From: Taenia hydatigena
Taxonomy: Eukaryota > Platyhelminthes > Cestoda > Cyclophyllidea > Taeniidae
Assembly (NCBI GenBank): GCA_036345935.2
Contig: JADWOT020000008.1
Location: forward strand, 1 to 64,000
Direction: 5' to 3'
Length of the DNA stretch: 64,000 nt
Shown piece by piece: positions 48,288 to 59,414 of the stretch (the stretch's first letter is position 1; the number at the start of each line of letters is the position of its first letter). The position numbers were made by a program, and so were the translations under genes. The notes under the pieces were generated by a model. That model was not told the origin of the DNA, did not search any database, and saw nothing but the letters and a program-made list of their open reading frames with translations.

Positions 48288-49275
48288 GTGAGTGGAGTCG
48301 AAGTGACGAGAGCGGATTTTCCGTCGTTGGAAGATCGATTTACATGGTGTGAGTGGGGTCCAGGTGACGAGAGCGGATCTGCCGTCGTTGGAACATCGAT
48401 TTGCAGGATGCCGGCTGGGTCGAAAAGACGAGAGTGGATCTTCCGTCGTTACAACATCATTTTGCATGATGGGAGTTGAGTCGAAGTGACGAGAGCATAT
48501 TTTTCGTTGTTAGAACATCGATTTTCATTATGTGAGTGGAGTCGAAGTTACAAGAGTGGATGTTCCGTCTTTGCAACATCGATTTTCATTTTGTAAGGGG
48601 TATCGAAATGCAGGAGTAAATCTTCCGTCGATGGAACACCGATTTGCATGATGCGCGTGGGGTCGAAGTAACGAGAGTGGAACTTCCGTTGTCTGAACAT
48701 CTATCCGCATCATGTGAGTGCGATCCAAGAGCGGAGTGCGGATCAAGTGACGAGAGCGAAATTTAAGCTCGTTGGAACATCGAACATCATGATGTGAGTG
48801 AAGTCAAAATGACGAGAGCGGAAGTTTGGCCGATGAAACATCGATATTTAACATGAGAGTGCAGTTGAATTGACAAGATTGGATCTTCCGTCTTTAAAAC
48901 ATCGATTTGCGTGATATAAGTGGGGTGAAAGTGACGAGAGCAGAACTTTCGACGTAAGAACATGGATGTAAAGCATACGAGAAGAGAAGAAGTAAGGAAA
49001 GTGAATCTACCGTAGTTGTAACAACGATTTTGAAATGTGATTGCAGTTAGAGTGGCGAGAGCCGAAAATTTGTCGTTGGTATATCGACTTTTGCCGTGCG
49101 ACTGCATTTCAAGTGGCGAGGGCCGAGAATTTGTCGATGGTGCATCGACTTTCGCCATGTGACTGCATTTCAAATAGCGAGAATCGAAAATTTGTCCTTG
49201 GTACATCGAATTTTGCCATGTGACTGCAGTTGAAATGGCGAGAGCCGAGAATTTGTCGATGGTACATCGACTTTC
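48288..49275 (+). repeat. 61-bp minisatellite, about 16 units
   Basis: Successive GTGAGTGG starts at 48288, 48349 and 48410 give a 61-base period, continuing to about 49275. Typical words in each unit are GACGAGAGCGGA, TTCCGTCGTTGGAACATCGAT and TTTGCATGATG. From about 49030 the last four units belong to a distinct variant (TGTGACTGCA, GGCGAGAGCCGA, AAATTTGTCGATGG). Frames within it (48282-48467 -, 48787-49206 -) are repeat translations. Confidence 0.92.
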
Positions 49276-51088
49276 TAACTTGTCAGACCTTTCGCATTGT
49301 TAAGACTAATCGCGGACTTGTTTGAGAAGGATACGTTCAATGAACTCAATGAAGATTATGTTTGCTATAATGCCCTCACGCTAGCTGTGCTTCGTTATAT
49401 TTCAGTAAGATACATATTTGTCCACTTTCGTAAAGCCTAATGGATTTATTGTTTTTTGAGTCCGCAAGTCACTCTTCTTCTTTGTTGACCACTTGTTCTC
49501 ACTTGATTTTATACCATTTTCCTTGCAAAATAGCTGCGTGTATCTGTCCTGCCTCATAATTTTGTCGTGTAATGCTGCGATAAGCGTCAGCACCAAAATT
49601 TAGTATATCACTTACCGCTATAGTGAGTTAAATGAGTTGTATTGGCTGTATCGCTTCCTAAGTACTCTCCCTATTTAAGCTGGCCTTAAATCGTTATGTT
49701 TTAATTACGCGGTCCCAGAAAATAGCAATAGTGAGTTTCGCAATCAAATAGGAATTTTTAACGTGTGCTTTATCGCTTAATGGTAGAGAGAGGCAAGAAT
49801 GAGTAAAATGGATAGACGGAAATAGAAAATTATTTGTTAACAGTTATAGAGGTTTCATCAGTATTGATCGAATAGACAAAGTGTAGAAGAAATTCGTTAC
49901 CTTGGCGAAGTAAACCGCAGAACTTGTGACACAAACCACCATCCACTCGAAGTACTTGGAAAGCAAAAAGCGAGGCATAGATGGCAGGTTAGCAAGAATT
50001 AGTGCAGAAAAAGTGGCTTTGGTGCATGCCATTACTAATTGGGCAAAAGTGGGGCTGAATGAAATGCTTTCATCTGCTAGCTTTGTGGGATAGTAAGTGT
50101 TCTGTTCGGCTGAAGCACAAGTTCCATGATACGTAACGAATATAGGAGACCGTAGGAAACTGAATGCAAAAGGACAAAGTTAGGCGATCAGTGAATACAT
50201 CAAAATGCAAGGCAAGCATTGGACTGGAATAAAACTGCACTTTCATTAAAATAGAATGCTGCGCATGAGAGACTGAGATGGTGACCCAGGCTCTAGCATC
50301 GACATTTATCGGCCAACGGACCGAAAATAAGCCAAAATCTGAACCATTCTAATGCATCATAAATGGTACAGCTTTATATTTTAAAGGCTAGCATCGTTAG
50401 AATTGTATGGTTACAGATGGGTACGAGTATATCTTGAATGACGTCTAAGTTTCCTGTGTGTTCTTTGGAGAAGCCTAACGACTCACCATCGAGGTAATGA
50501 GACCCGATCAGCGCGAAAATACCTTCCTTTCCTCATTTTTTTGGCACACCTTACGCTTTGACCTCCCCTACACACTGTTTTCATCACCACTCTTTGGATG
50601 AAGGTGTCCGTGTGATCAGCTTCTATGCTACTTCAGCATCCTCTACAATATTGCTAAGGATGGGCCAGGGGTGGTGGTGATCGCAACCTGTAAGCGCATA
50701 AACAGACTATTCACCTAACGAATGCGCAAGGTAGAGCCAATAATTGCGTGCCTGGGACCAAACGTTCATGCGGGAAATATTTTGTGAGCCTAAAGCCAGT
50801 TACCAGGAGGACTAATTGCAGGCAAACGCAATCTGCTGCCTTGATGAAATAAATTGTAAACTAAGCTATGACGTTACTGTCAACGCTAGATCTCTGTAGC
50901 TCTCCAGTGCAGAGCATTCAGCGGGATGTAACGACGCGTTTTAGGTTGATGAGCCTTTGGTTAACACTCTAAGGTGTTGGCGACTTGAGTGACACCCAAA
51001 ACTTGTGAATAAAACTTGAGCTACGCCTGGCGATAAGCGCATCTGAAATGGCCGTGGCAACAACCTTGTTATTGTTATTGATATTGTC
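49276..51088. other. Unassigned spacer between duplicate copies
   Basis: No supported gene. Short frames on the minus strand (49402-49596, 49844-50032) carry no recognisable motif. Sequence is mixed. Confidence 0.45.
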
Positions 51089-52010
51089 ATTGACTCGGAG
51101 ATGGCACCTTTGCTATGCCAAATACTTTAAGCTAGACATAAAGAGGTCGCAATGTGAAGTGCTGCAAATGCAGTAGACCACCGCTTAAACAGCGGTCTCT
51201 ATCCCTCAAAATTCCCATTTTATCGCCCTTATTTCAAGAAAAATAGCAACACATGCTAAGAAATTATGAATTTTTTGCAAAGACTTTCCGATGAACCAAT
51301 TTAAGTGAACTTGCAGTGTGGGTAACCCTGCAAGAGTAGCTCGTGAATTACAATCAAACCAAGCATAAAGCGAAGGTGATATTGGCACTTAGCGCAACAT
51401 GGTAGTGCTTACGAGATTATGAGACATTAAGCCACCAAGAACGGATGCCTTCATTTCGAATTTAGGCTATCACAAGCGATCAGGTGGGCTAAAGTGAACC
51501 GTGGTACAGCAACAGATGTAAAACACATTACACTTTGGTTAAGGAAGAAGGATGCGCCAACAGCAGTCCATCTCGTTGACACATGGGATTCTCGTGTACT
51601 CGGTTCCATGTTAGGCAGACTGTTACTGTAGCAGGTTAATCCTCATATGCACACCAGAGTCACTTCTTCAGTTGTCTATTTTGCACATATTGCCACTAAA
51701 CCCAAGAAAAACAACACAAGTACTGTCCAGCTTTCCATGACCCCGCCAGCACTTCCATTTCAGCTCAGATTCCTCCGTCACCGAACATTGCGAAAGAAGG
51801 AATCAGAGGGTGACACTGACCTACGTATATTTGGAGTTGCCACACAAACGCGTCCACATGCAAGGTGAAATAGAGGGAAGAGCACACCAGCAGGATGACG
51901 GGTATAAGCTATATAAACGAAAGCCGATCAGTAAGAGCAAACGCGTTGCAATTAATAAGGCGCCAGACCACCCAGCAGTGGCGGATCGATAGAAAGAACA
52001 GCGAGCACAA

Positions 52011-52081
52011 GGACCTGGCAGAGATTTGAATCTGGGGCCTCTCGCACCCTAAGAGAGTATCATACCCTAAACTACCAAGCC
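52011..52081 (-). pseudogene. tRNA-Pro(AGG)-like pseudogene, second copy
   Basis: Same as 46047-46118 but one base shorter in the D arm and with further changes there, so it cannot fold properly. The anticodon region (CTTAGGGTG) is unchanged. Confidence 0.6.
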
Positions 52082-52603
52082 CGTACTTCATCCTTCTCCT
52101 GCCCTCCATCCATTCCCTTCTCCCTTGCTGTTTCTTCACCTTATCACCTCCCCCCACTCCCACACTCACTCAACCAGCCAACCAGGTAGCCGACCATCCA
52201 TCGTCTCGGAGCGCAGCCCAACGCAACGCTACGCCGTCCAATGCAATCACCCTCTCTCCTTCTATTCCACCACCACCCATCTCTGCCCTCCACGTGCTAC
52301 GCGTCCGCGCTACCCTTTTCTGCCTCCCAACTCCAACACCACTCACACCAAATACGCCCTCCTCTCCAAAAATGCACCTGCATTTATACCTCCCCGACCA
52401 CCAAACACCCACCCACTCTTTAACGCCCGAGAAGCGGTCCACTGATCAGCCAATCGGTCCATTTATCTTCTTCCGTTGCTACTTACCCACCGAATAATTT
52501 GTACCCATCTGCCAATACCGTGAGAGGTAGCCTGCAAACTGCAGCATAAATGAAGGCACGCACACATGCAACGCCAGCAGGCCAGGAGACCTGTGGCGGC
52601 AGG

Positions 52604-52610
52604 TATAAAA
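52604..52610 (+). promoter_or_regulatory. Candidate TATA box, second copy
   Basis: TATAAAA in the same context as 46659-46665, with the initiator-like TCACTC and ATG (52671) at the same spacing. Confidence 0.35.
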
Positions 52611-53156
52611 TGCACCACCATTAGGTGGCGTCTCACTCTTGCCAGAAGTTGGGCTCCAATTCACGCTTGCATGAGTTGCCTTTGCAATTTATGCTTCTCT
52701 GCGTTTATTGTTTCTCCATTTGCTGACGTTCTAATTAATATTTACAATTATTTTTCCCATTACTATCTTTTACATAGAATGTGATAAAATTGGCTTTAAA
52801 TCAATTCGTTGTATGCCATGTAGTTACATTGGTACGGATAATACCTTGAGTTTAAGAATAACGTATAATTTGCGAACAAAAAGTCGTTGCATTTTGGTAT
52901 CTGCATCGTTGCCGCCTATCCCAAGCACTTTTCAATCTTAATGCGTCGTTTTGCTAAGTGCGTGGTTGACTTGTCTCTACTTCTCCACCAACTTTTGAAT
53001 CTCCCTTTTTTGATTGTTTTCGCAGCGGCATCATATCAAGTCTTGCACGCAATCGCAGACAACAGCACTAACTTGACTCATGCTAAGGATAGACTGCATC
53101 AATGCAATGCACCGTGTCGACAGTAGAAGAACAGTGTGTGTACTAACCAGCCTTAC

Positions 53157-53393
53157 TCAGTCAGGTAACCTTAGTCTCATAACTGATCCTGTGATTTGAT
53201 GCATCAACTTCCCCGCGACGACCTGCTTGGGTCCCAAACGCGCTCTCTTGGTAACCATTATATCTCCATAATCATCCGAACCACCTCTTCTTCCAACTCT
53301 TCCTCGTTTCACTCCCACTGCGCCAAAGGAGGGAGATCCAGCACCAGAGGTGCGTCGTCCACCAGCATGAGGGGAAGGCATTTCGACCTGCAT
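53157..53393 (-). CDS. Small basic ORF in duplicate copy 2
   Basis: 78 codons from an ATG. Gly/Arg-rich and basic (GGRRTSGAGSPSFGAVGVKR, then KRARLGPKQ), suggesting a nuclear or nucleic-acid-binding character, but no domain is recognised. The frame is open further upstream to 53477. The corresponding region in copy 1 (47208-47445) is frameshifted and has a stop. It could be an exon or a young relic. Confidence 0.3.
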   Translation of the reverse strand: MQVEMPSPHAGGRRTSGAGSPSFGAVGVKRGRVGRRGGSDDYGDIMVTKRARLGPKQVVAGKLMHQITGSVMRLRLPD

Positions 53394-53966
53394 TGAATGC
53401 GTAGGCCACCTAAGGACAAGCAAGTGATAATAGTGAATGACACACATGGTGTAGGCAATTTTCGTGCCATACAGCATAAATTAAGGTGGAAAGTGGAGTA
53501 GTTTTGTGCGCATGAATTCAATAGCTCGTGATGAAGCTTATTGTGAGCGACGGGACAACTCATAAGCCTGCTTACATCTACACTAAGCACGCAAGACACT
53601 TGAGAGATACAGCCATATTAAAGACGGTCGTATGTCCAAGCATTAATAAGGTTCCTGGTGGTAGTAATCCCATTCGCAGCCCACAATAGGCGATCTCGTG
53701 GGCATTCAGCAAATGGAATCATGATGACTAACGCTTATCTTGGCAATTAATTGTACAAGGAACAAAGTTTTCGCAAAAACAGTGAATCCAAACGCACCCA
53801 AACATTTATATTTTCCAAGCGCTAGCACACGCTGCGTACCAAGACAGGGGCGCGGTTTATCCCAGAACGAAGCTGCCCAGGCACCGACTGAAAGCTGAGT
53901 GGCTCGTGTAAACTTATGAAAGGAAAGTAAGGAAAATAGATTCTGATCTCACTGCTATATGTTTGC

Positions 53967-56348
53967 ACACTTCATCTACGAAAATTCTAATGCAACGAAC
54001 GATGCTCGTAGCCATCCTAAGACAATATTAAGGGTGTTACTCTGACTTTATATTCTGCATTCCTTTCGGCAGAACGTATGCTGAAACAAAACAATCGCAC
54101 TAAAGCACGAGGCATGCAAGGATATTCCACCAACTTTTGCGCCTCAAACCTGCAAGAAGCTCAGATTGCAATCCAGAATAAATATTAAATGTTGCGGGAT
54201 ATAGCTTCTCAACGATCAGGCAAAAGAACTATCTAACGCCATTCAAATTTACCCAGCTGAGGCATTATAAGAAGCTTACAATGCAGATGGATCGGAGTAG
54301 CAGTGACGTTTACTTTGCTACGGTAGATGAGGTAGAGTGTGGTCTTCGCTATAAAATGGGGGGTACCACCTCATCCTTATCCGTACCCTCTTCATTCCTC
54401 CTATTATATCGCCATCCCTTTCTCACATTATCGCATCACATGGGGAACCAAATTTAACAAAATGGGAATGAAGTGACATCAAGTCAACAGTGCTCAGGAC
54501 TGCGCTGAATTTCTCGCAAACGAACGTTTTGTGCAGTGAAATTCACAGCAAGTGTACATCGCATTTGGCGGGGGCCATAAAGTGTCAGCTGTGGTGCCTG
54601 CGACTCTGGAGTAAGTACCTGTTCGGTCCGACTAAATTCTCGGACATGCAAGTACGTTGCCTGCCCCATTTTAGCTGCTACTTTTGGGAGCTGAGGACAC
54701 TGAGTTTCTTGCAATCACCGGCCAGCGCCTTTATCTCCCATGGAGTGCAACAAGATTCCTAAACATCTTGTAGCTATGCAAAATTACGAGCAGTCACCAG
54801 TGGTTGGTTATGGTGACGATCATTTGGCGTGGTTGTGATGTGAACGTTAGGCCGTTATTTTATCTACAGTCCGGCACCTAGTTTGGGATTGTTCAGCTGA
54901 ATGGTATTTGAAACGTCTGACTCGCCCTCAGAAGCAGGGTGAATAGAGAGATGCCACTTGACTTGTTTGTAATTAAAGGCGCGATTGCTGTTTGCACTCA
55001 TAAATGGACTCATGGAACGCCGGAAGTTGTGGTCCACAGTGGTTTATTCAACAGCTTTCGCAAAGATTAGTGTTTCAAGAAGCATTCTTGGGACTGTGTT
55101 AGTAGAGTTTGGCAGATGAAGCGGTGGCCTCCAGATTGCTCTCAGGAGGGACGTTACTGATGTCGATTTGCGTGCATTGCCAGATCTTGCCATTTGGCCT
55201 TGTGAACGACACGCTGATGGTTTGGAGTTTTTGCGAAAGGATTTTGGCTACTGAGTTCGGTCTGTTTTAAGGGATTGAAATATCTTCATAATTTAGACGC
55301 TTTGGTAGTTGCATGGGACTGGGATTATGGCGTTTAAGTATCCTGATGCGGCAACATTATTGCCAAGTATCCATGCAGCTGCTCGGAAGGGATGCGGTCG
55401 GTTATTGTTCTCAAATTCATTCGATGTGATGGTGAAAAGTGCATTCTGAGATTGGGGTAAGATTTCCACCAGGTGGTAATTTCGGAGGTTGATTGTTCGA
55501 CCGGTAATGTGGTCTCGCAATTGTCAATTGCAGTTTGACCATTTTGAAGACTGCTTGTGTTAAAATTGTAGCTGCTCTGGGACGTGGACCTACGATCGCC
55601 TACGATCGGTGTCATCGCGCTTGCAATGTGAACGCGAACCGGTGTGTAGGGCATATCGAGCTCATCTACTCCTCGGCGCTAGCCATAAGAAGCAGGATGA
55701 ACGGCGTATGCGGTTACTACTGTTCATCCTATCGTAGCACTCGAGTGCGGACGTTTGACCACCTCAATGAGGTACTTTCACCAGTTGGGACATTTGTCAA
55801 GCTGGATGGTGTTTGTCATTCATATGCTGACTTTAACGCATCACTTCAGTCTTCCCCGTAGTATTAGAGTAGCCGCATTCTACTCCGTGTTGTGACCATT
55901 GCAGTTAGCTCCACATTTGTTGGAGTTTAAGCGAATAAGTCGCCATGCAACCACGCGCTAGGCTGGAAGACAAGCCGATGACTAAATGAAGACCGCCAGT
56001 GCAGTCGCACGCTTCCTCTCCAGCTACACCACTGTGTTTCACGAACTACTTGCTATTGAAAAGAATTGAGTGGCATGCATGAACAAATTGAAGTTACCGA
56101 CGCATCAGAGAGACACTTTCATGTCGATTCACGAACATGGAAGATTCAAGGTCGAAAGCGATGAACAGGCATATATTTGCTTGAAATAATGGTCGCGATG
56201 ACACTTGTATGTCTGGATAGACTTATGCATCCCTCCACTGGACGACGATAGCGGCTTCACTTTGAATTGCTCTGCTTCCCTAATCACAGTTAATCAAATG
56301 ATCACTTTGGATTCGTAAATGTTAGCCTGAAGTATGACGGTAGAGTAC
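53967..56348. repeat. Left arm of giant inverted repeat IR2
   Basis: Reverse complement of 61619-64000; paired coordinates sum to 117967. All shared frames translate identically, so identity is close to complete. The inner edge is sharp at 56348. The match starts at 53967 only because the right arm is cut by the window edge, so the arm may be longer. Frames inside include 54490-54762 (+), 55535-55861 (+, 108 codons) and, reversed, those described for the right arm. Confidence 0.95.
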
Positions 56349-58241
56349 TTTTGGATAAGAGTCCTTCGAGTGAATTAAATATAGGCACGAAACATGTGCA
56401 TACCATCAGTAGCTTTAGCGATACCGTCATGAGCAGGATCAAATCGATGTCAACGACTGTTCTACATCGTTACTTATTCATACTCTAATTCTGCAAATGA
56501 CGTCGACAAAACTTGGCTATGTCTCCTAATGAGCAGATGTCAATGGACCCACGGCTGGATTTCATCCCACTTCAGCAGTGATTATCAAAATTCATTCATT
56601 TAAAACTTCCCTGGATAGATGTTCACATTTATAAAACAATTGTCCCATTCGGCAACCATGGAGTATCATGTTGCAATGCTGACACATAAATCAGTCGAAT
56701 ATAGCACTCGGTCATCCCCCTGTAGCTCCTCCCCTCTTGCGTTGGCGTTGTTACTGGTTGTGTGGCGTCGTCGCTGCTCTCTGCTTTGCGTCCTTCTCTT
56801 CGCCTTTCACGGAAAGGAGCATCACTAAAAGTTGCAGTCGATGTCCGACACCCAGCCGGTGCATCAATGGCAAGTGAAGAGTAGGGGTGTGGATAATTCA
56901 GCAACTGCTTTGGGGATGCAAATCAGTCACCGCAAATACGCGAAATTCTTACTTTGTAGCAACGGAATGGACATACTGAGGCCATCTCTGGCTTTTCTTA
57001 CCACTGCTATTGGTTCATTTATTTGCCAAAATTAGTGGGGACAGGCCAAGACGACCGCACATGCATCCTGCCTGCCAGTCAACGGGGCGTCCTTCCTAGG
57101 CCAAGGCTGACGAATTTCAGGTGTTGTCGACCTGTCATTACGCAGACACTAGTCTTCTGCATGTGTGTCACCCGCGTCAGGTGCACCATACATCATCGCA
57201 AAGCACACGAAGCAGGCACTCTCCGCATCGAATGGACATTCTTCTGGGTTGAGAACAGCTTTCTGTACAGCGCAGCTAGTAGCGAAATTGCACACCTCAG
57301 CACTATCAAAAGAGCACCGAAATGGGGTGGTTCTAGTGCGAATCAGAGCATTTACTGATGGGTCGGCGATTGTGTAAAGTGTCTTGTAAACAAGAGTGAA
57401 GTGTCTCATGTTGAAAGCGGCTCATTGGCAGTTTCTTTCTGGTTTAATGCCGCAATAAATCCTGTTATAAGTAGCAAAATACTGCAAATAAAGGGCTTCC
57501 TTATTCCTAGTTAACATCAAGTGTGTAACCAGGCAGGTTCAGGGCAAATTGGTGAGCAAGATAGATTAGCAATATTAATGAAGCAGCAGTTGAGTCACAG
57601 AACCGAAGCGGATCATGGTTAATCAATGCTCGACCTGTGCTTGACGATTCTGCCAAAATATTTAGGACTGTCGTGCGTCTCGCAAGGTTTTGACAAAGGG
57701 GAGTTCACGGCAAGGTAAGTCATCCGTAGTGGTAGCCTTATCGGTGGAGTGGCAACATGGCGACTTCAAATGGTACTGCATGCGGATTGGCTTGTCGTGA
57801 CCTTGAAACCGCATTGCTGCATGGATTCAAGTTAAAGCTGGTTTGCTTTACGTTGCGTCGACCAACAAGAACGTCTTGAGGTCTTTTATTCAATTAGTTT
57901 CACGTTTCAATGATGGGATGTCGTCTGGCTCACTGTTGAAGCCTGATTGTAGCTTGTATTTAAATGAAGCAACCTAAGACAATGTATGCATTCTTCAGAT
58001 GTTAGCCCTTTTGATCGCCTAGAGCAACTCTTCGAGAAATGTTCATTGAAGGTGCGTTGATCTCACACAGATTGTAATAGGATTGTCGGACAGGCATTTT
58101 AAGTGAGAAGATTGGGGTTCTTTCCTGTGCACAATAGCATCAAAGAAAGCAGGAGGAAGGGTGGGCACACGAGCAGCACGCATGTGAAGAGGGTGGTAGG
58201 CAATGTGGATGGTGTTGTGTAGAAGTGGTGGATGGCGCGTC
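56349..58241. other. IR2 spacer, left part, weak coding candidates
   Basis: No recognised gene. The relatively GC-rich stretch 56600-57410 has protein-like frames on both strands: 56629-56904 (-) is acidic/basic hydrophilic, and 57149-57409 (-) is described separately. From 57410 to 58241 nothing is supported. Confidence 0.35.
57149..57409 (-). CDS. Candidate Cys-rich small ORF
   Basis: 86 codons from an ATG (MRHFTLVYKTLYTIADPSVN) followed by a region with six cysteines in about 40 residues (FRC..EVC..SC..ECP..ACFVC). The spacing recalls small secreted domains but matches none I can name, and there is no clear signal peptide. The plus strand is also open here (57023-57358 and 57165-57377), so the coding strand is uncertain. 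Confidence 0.25.
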   Translation of the reverse strand: MRHFTLVYKTLYTIADPSVNALIRTRTTPFRCSFDSAEVCNFATSCAVQKAVLNPEECPFDAESACFVCFAMMYGAPDAGDTHAED

Positions 58242-58314
58242 GCCGTGATAGCTCAGCTGGGAGAGCGTTAGACTGAAGATCTAAATGTCCTCGGTTCGAG
58301 CCCAGGTTGCGGCA
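58242..58314 (+). tRNA. tRNA-Phe (GAA)
   Basis: 73 nt fold as a cloverleaf: acceptor GCCGTGA/TTGCGGC (two G-U pairs) with discriminator A, D arm GCTC/GAGC, anticodon stem TTAGA/TCTAA with loop CTGAAGA, T loop TTCGAGC. The A box TAGCTCAGCTGG is canonical. The T stem has one C-A mismatch and a G-U pair, and no TTTT terminator follows within ~60 bases, so it may be a recent pseudogene or SINE head rather than an active gene. Confidence 0.75.
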
Positions 58315-58477
58315 TGCCCTTATTATCATTGGCATGGCGTCCTATGCCCCACACGCCATTACACAGGCCCAATGCGGTGGGAAGTCATCCACAGCAACGA
58401 CAATGCGAGCGGAGCAAAGGAAGCCACTCGAAGTGCAATAAATGGCACAGTAGCTAAGTGGGCCATAAGCAACCGCA

Positions 58478-58559
58478 CGACGCAGGTGAGACCCAAACTC
58501 ACGCGGGGAAGCCCCAATGGAGTAGCAGTCTATCGCCTTAACCACTTGGCCACCGCGCC
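58478..58559 (-). tRNA. tRNA-Ser (GCT)-like, possibly degraded
   Basis: 82 nt on the minus strand: acceptor GGCGCGG/CTGCGTC fully paired with two G-U pairs, D arm GCC/GGC with AAGTGGTTAA loop, anticodon loop CTGCTAC (anticodon GCT), long variable arm GGGG-CTT-CCCC and T stem GTGAG/CTCAC. The anticodon stem has one A-C mismatch and the T loop is TTTGGGT instead of TTCRANY, and no T run follows. It converges on the tRNA-Phe 163 bases away. Confidence 0.6.
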
Positions 58560-59129
58560 ACGCCTCTCGCTCTCCCTTTTTGTCAACCCTCCTGCCCTCC
58601 CCACCCACCCTCCGCTTGCCCTCCGCCTCCTCTGCCCACCATCCACTCACCACATCTACTCACCTCAACATTGAGCACATCACAAATTTCCTCCACACTG
58701 CAGCACCGTGATCACCCTCATCCCTCATGCTTCACTCTCTCTACCATCCCTCTCCTTCACAACTTCACTCGTGCCCCAACAACACCGTTCCACTGACCAC
58801 CGCTCCTGCTCCGCCATTTCCCTCTACTGTCAATTTTAACCACTTGGGTAGCTCAGTGGTCTGCGTTTGCAAGAAGCAACAGCACATTTTAGTCCAGTGG
58901 TATTCGTATTGAATGCCGCTTACCTCCTTCTCATTGGGCACTAGGCAGCACTGTGGTATGGTGTGGTGCGGTACGGGAGAGTCTCGGCAACAGTGGGTGA
59001 CACAGCAAGTGGAAGTAGACTTGTGTCCGAAGAAGAGTGGCAAGGGGTGAGACATTGCAGCCACCTAGGTATAGAGCAGGAAGTTTCCATTTTTAGCCAA
59101 ACTCTGTATTAAGTAGGATTTGGACTAGT
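58560..59129. other. Pyrimidine-rich tract and unassigned sequence
   Basis: 58560-58830 is C/T-rich on the plus strand with many CCTCC/CACCC words. At 58850-58865 the words GGGTAGCTCAGTGG resemble a tRNA A box, but no cloverleaf follows. No gene is supported. Confidence 0.4.
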
Positions 59130-59414
59130 ATGAAGCCCTTTTCTCTGCCTATATGTGAAAATCCCGTATCAGCAGTCATGCAGGCTGATGACCCGACTTT
59201 AAGCCAAAGTGTCCGACGCGGTGGTGGTCTTGATAAGAAGCGTGAGTTAGTGGTGGGTTCGGTTGACAACTCCACACCAATCACCATGCTTTCACGCAGG
59301 ATGGCTCAGGACCATTTCACAACAAAGTACTTCAATAAATTGAAAACTATTCTAATTCGTTTGTCAGACAAGTCATGTCAACTAAGTGATGCATACGGAA
59401 AAAAAGCATTTTGA
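59130..59414 (+). CDS. Candidate small ORF, unrecognised
   Basis: 94 codons from an ATG, moderately basic, hydrophilic, with a run RRGGGLDKKRELVVGSVDN and a C-terminal amphipathic stretch (FNKLKTILIRLSDK). No domain or splice signals are recognised. It lies in the IR2 spacer. A minus-strand frame (59093-59287) overlaps its start. Confidence 0.25.
   Translation: MKPFSLPICENPVSAVMQADDPTLSQSVRRGGGLDKKRELVVGSVDNSTPITMLSRRMAQDHFTTKYFNKLKTILIRLSDKSCQLSDAYGKKAF

Larger units (their letters stand above)
45071..48288 (+). repeat. Direct duplication, copy 1 (~3.2 kb)
   Basis: Colinear with 51089-54259 in the same orientation, from ATTGACTCGGAGATGG to CAAATTTACC(T/C)AGCTG. Divergence is uneven: roughly a tenth of positions differ in most of it, but 46966-47277 differs from 52912-53226 at only about five sites. 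Contents: a palindrome, a degraded tRNA-Pro, a pyrimidine-rich tract (46130-46560), a TATA box and small ORFs. It ends precisely where the 61-bp minisatellite begins. Confidence 0.9.
51089..54259 (+). repeat. Direct duplication, copy 2 (~3.2 kb)
   Basis: Partner of 45071-48288. Its last ~290 bases lie inside the left arm of IR2 and so reappear reversed at 63708-64000. Unlike copy 1, no minisatellite follows: the sequence continues GAGGCATTATAAGAAGC. Confidence 0.9.

Noticed and set aside
48787..49206. 139-codon minus-strand ORF with repeating peptide motifs
   Set aside because: It is a translation of the 61-bp minisatellite. The unit length is not a multiple of three, so the peptide repeat cannot stay in frame from unit to unit.
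58842..58920. Possible extra tRNA (A-box-like GGGTAGCTCAGTGG)
   Set aside because: No acceptor stem, no anticodon arm and no B box at the right distance.
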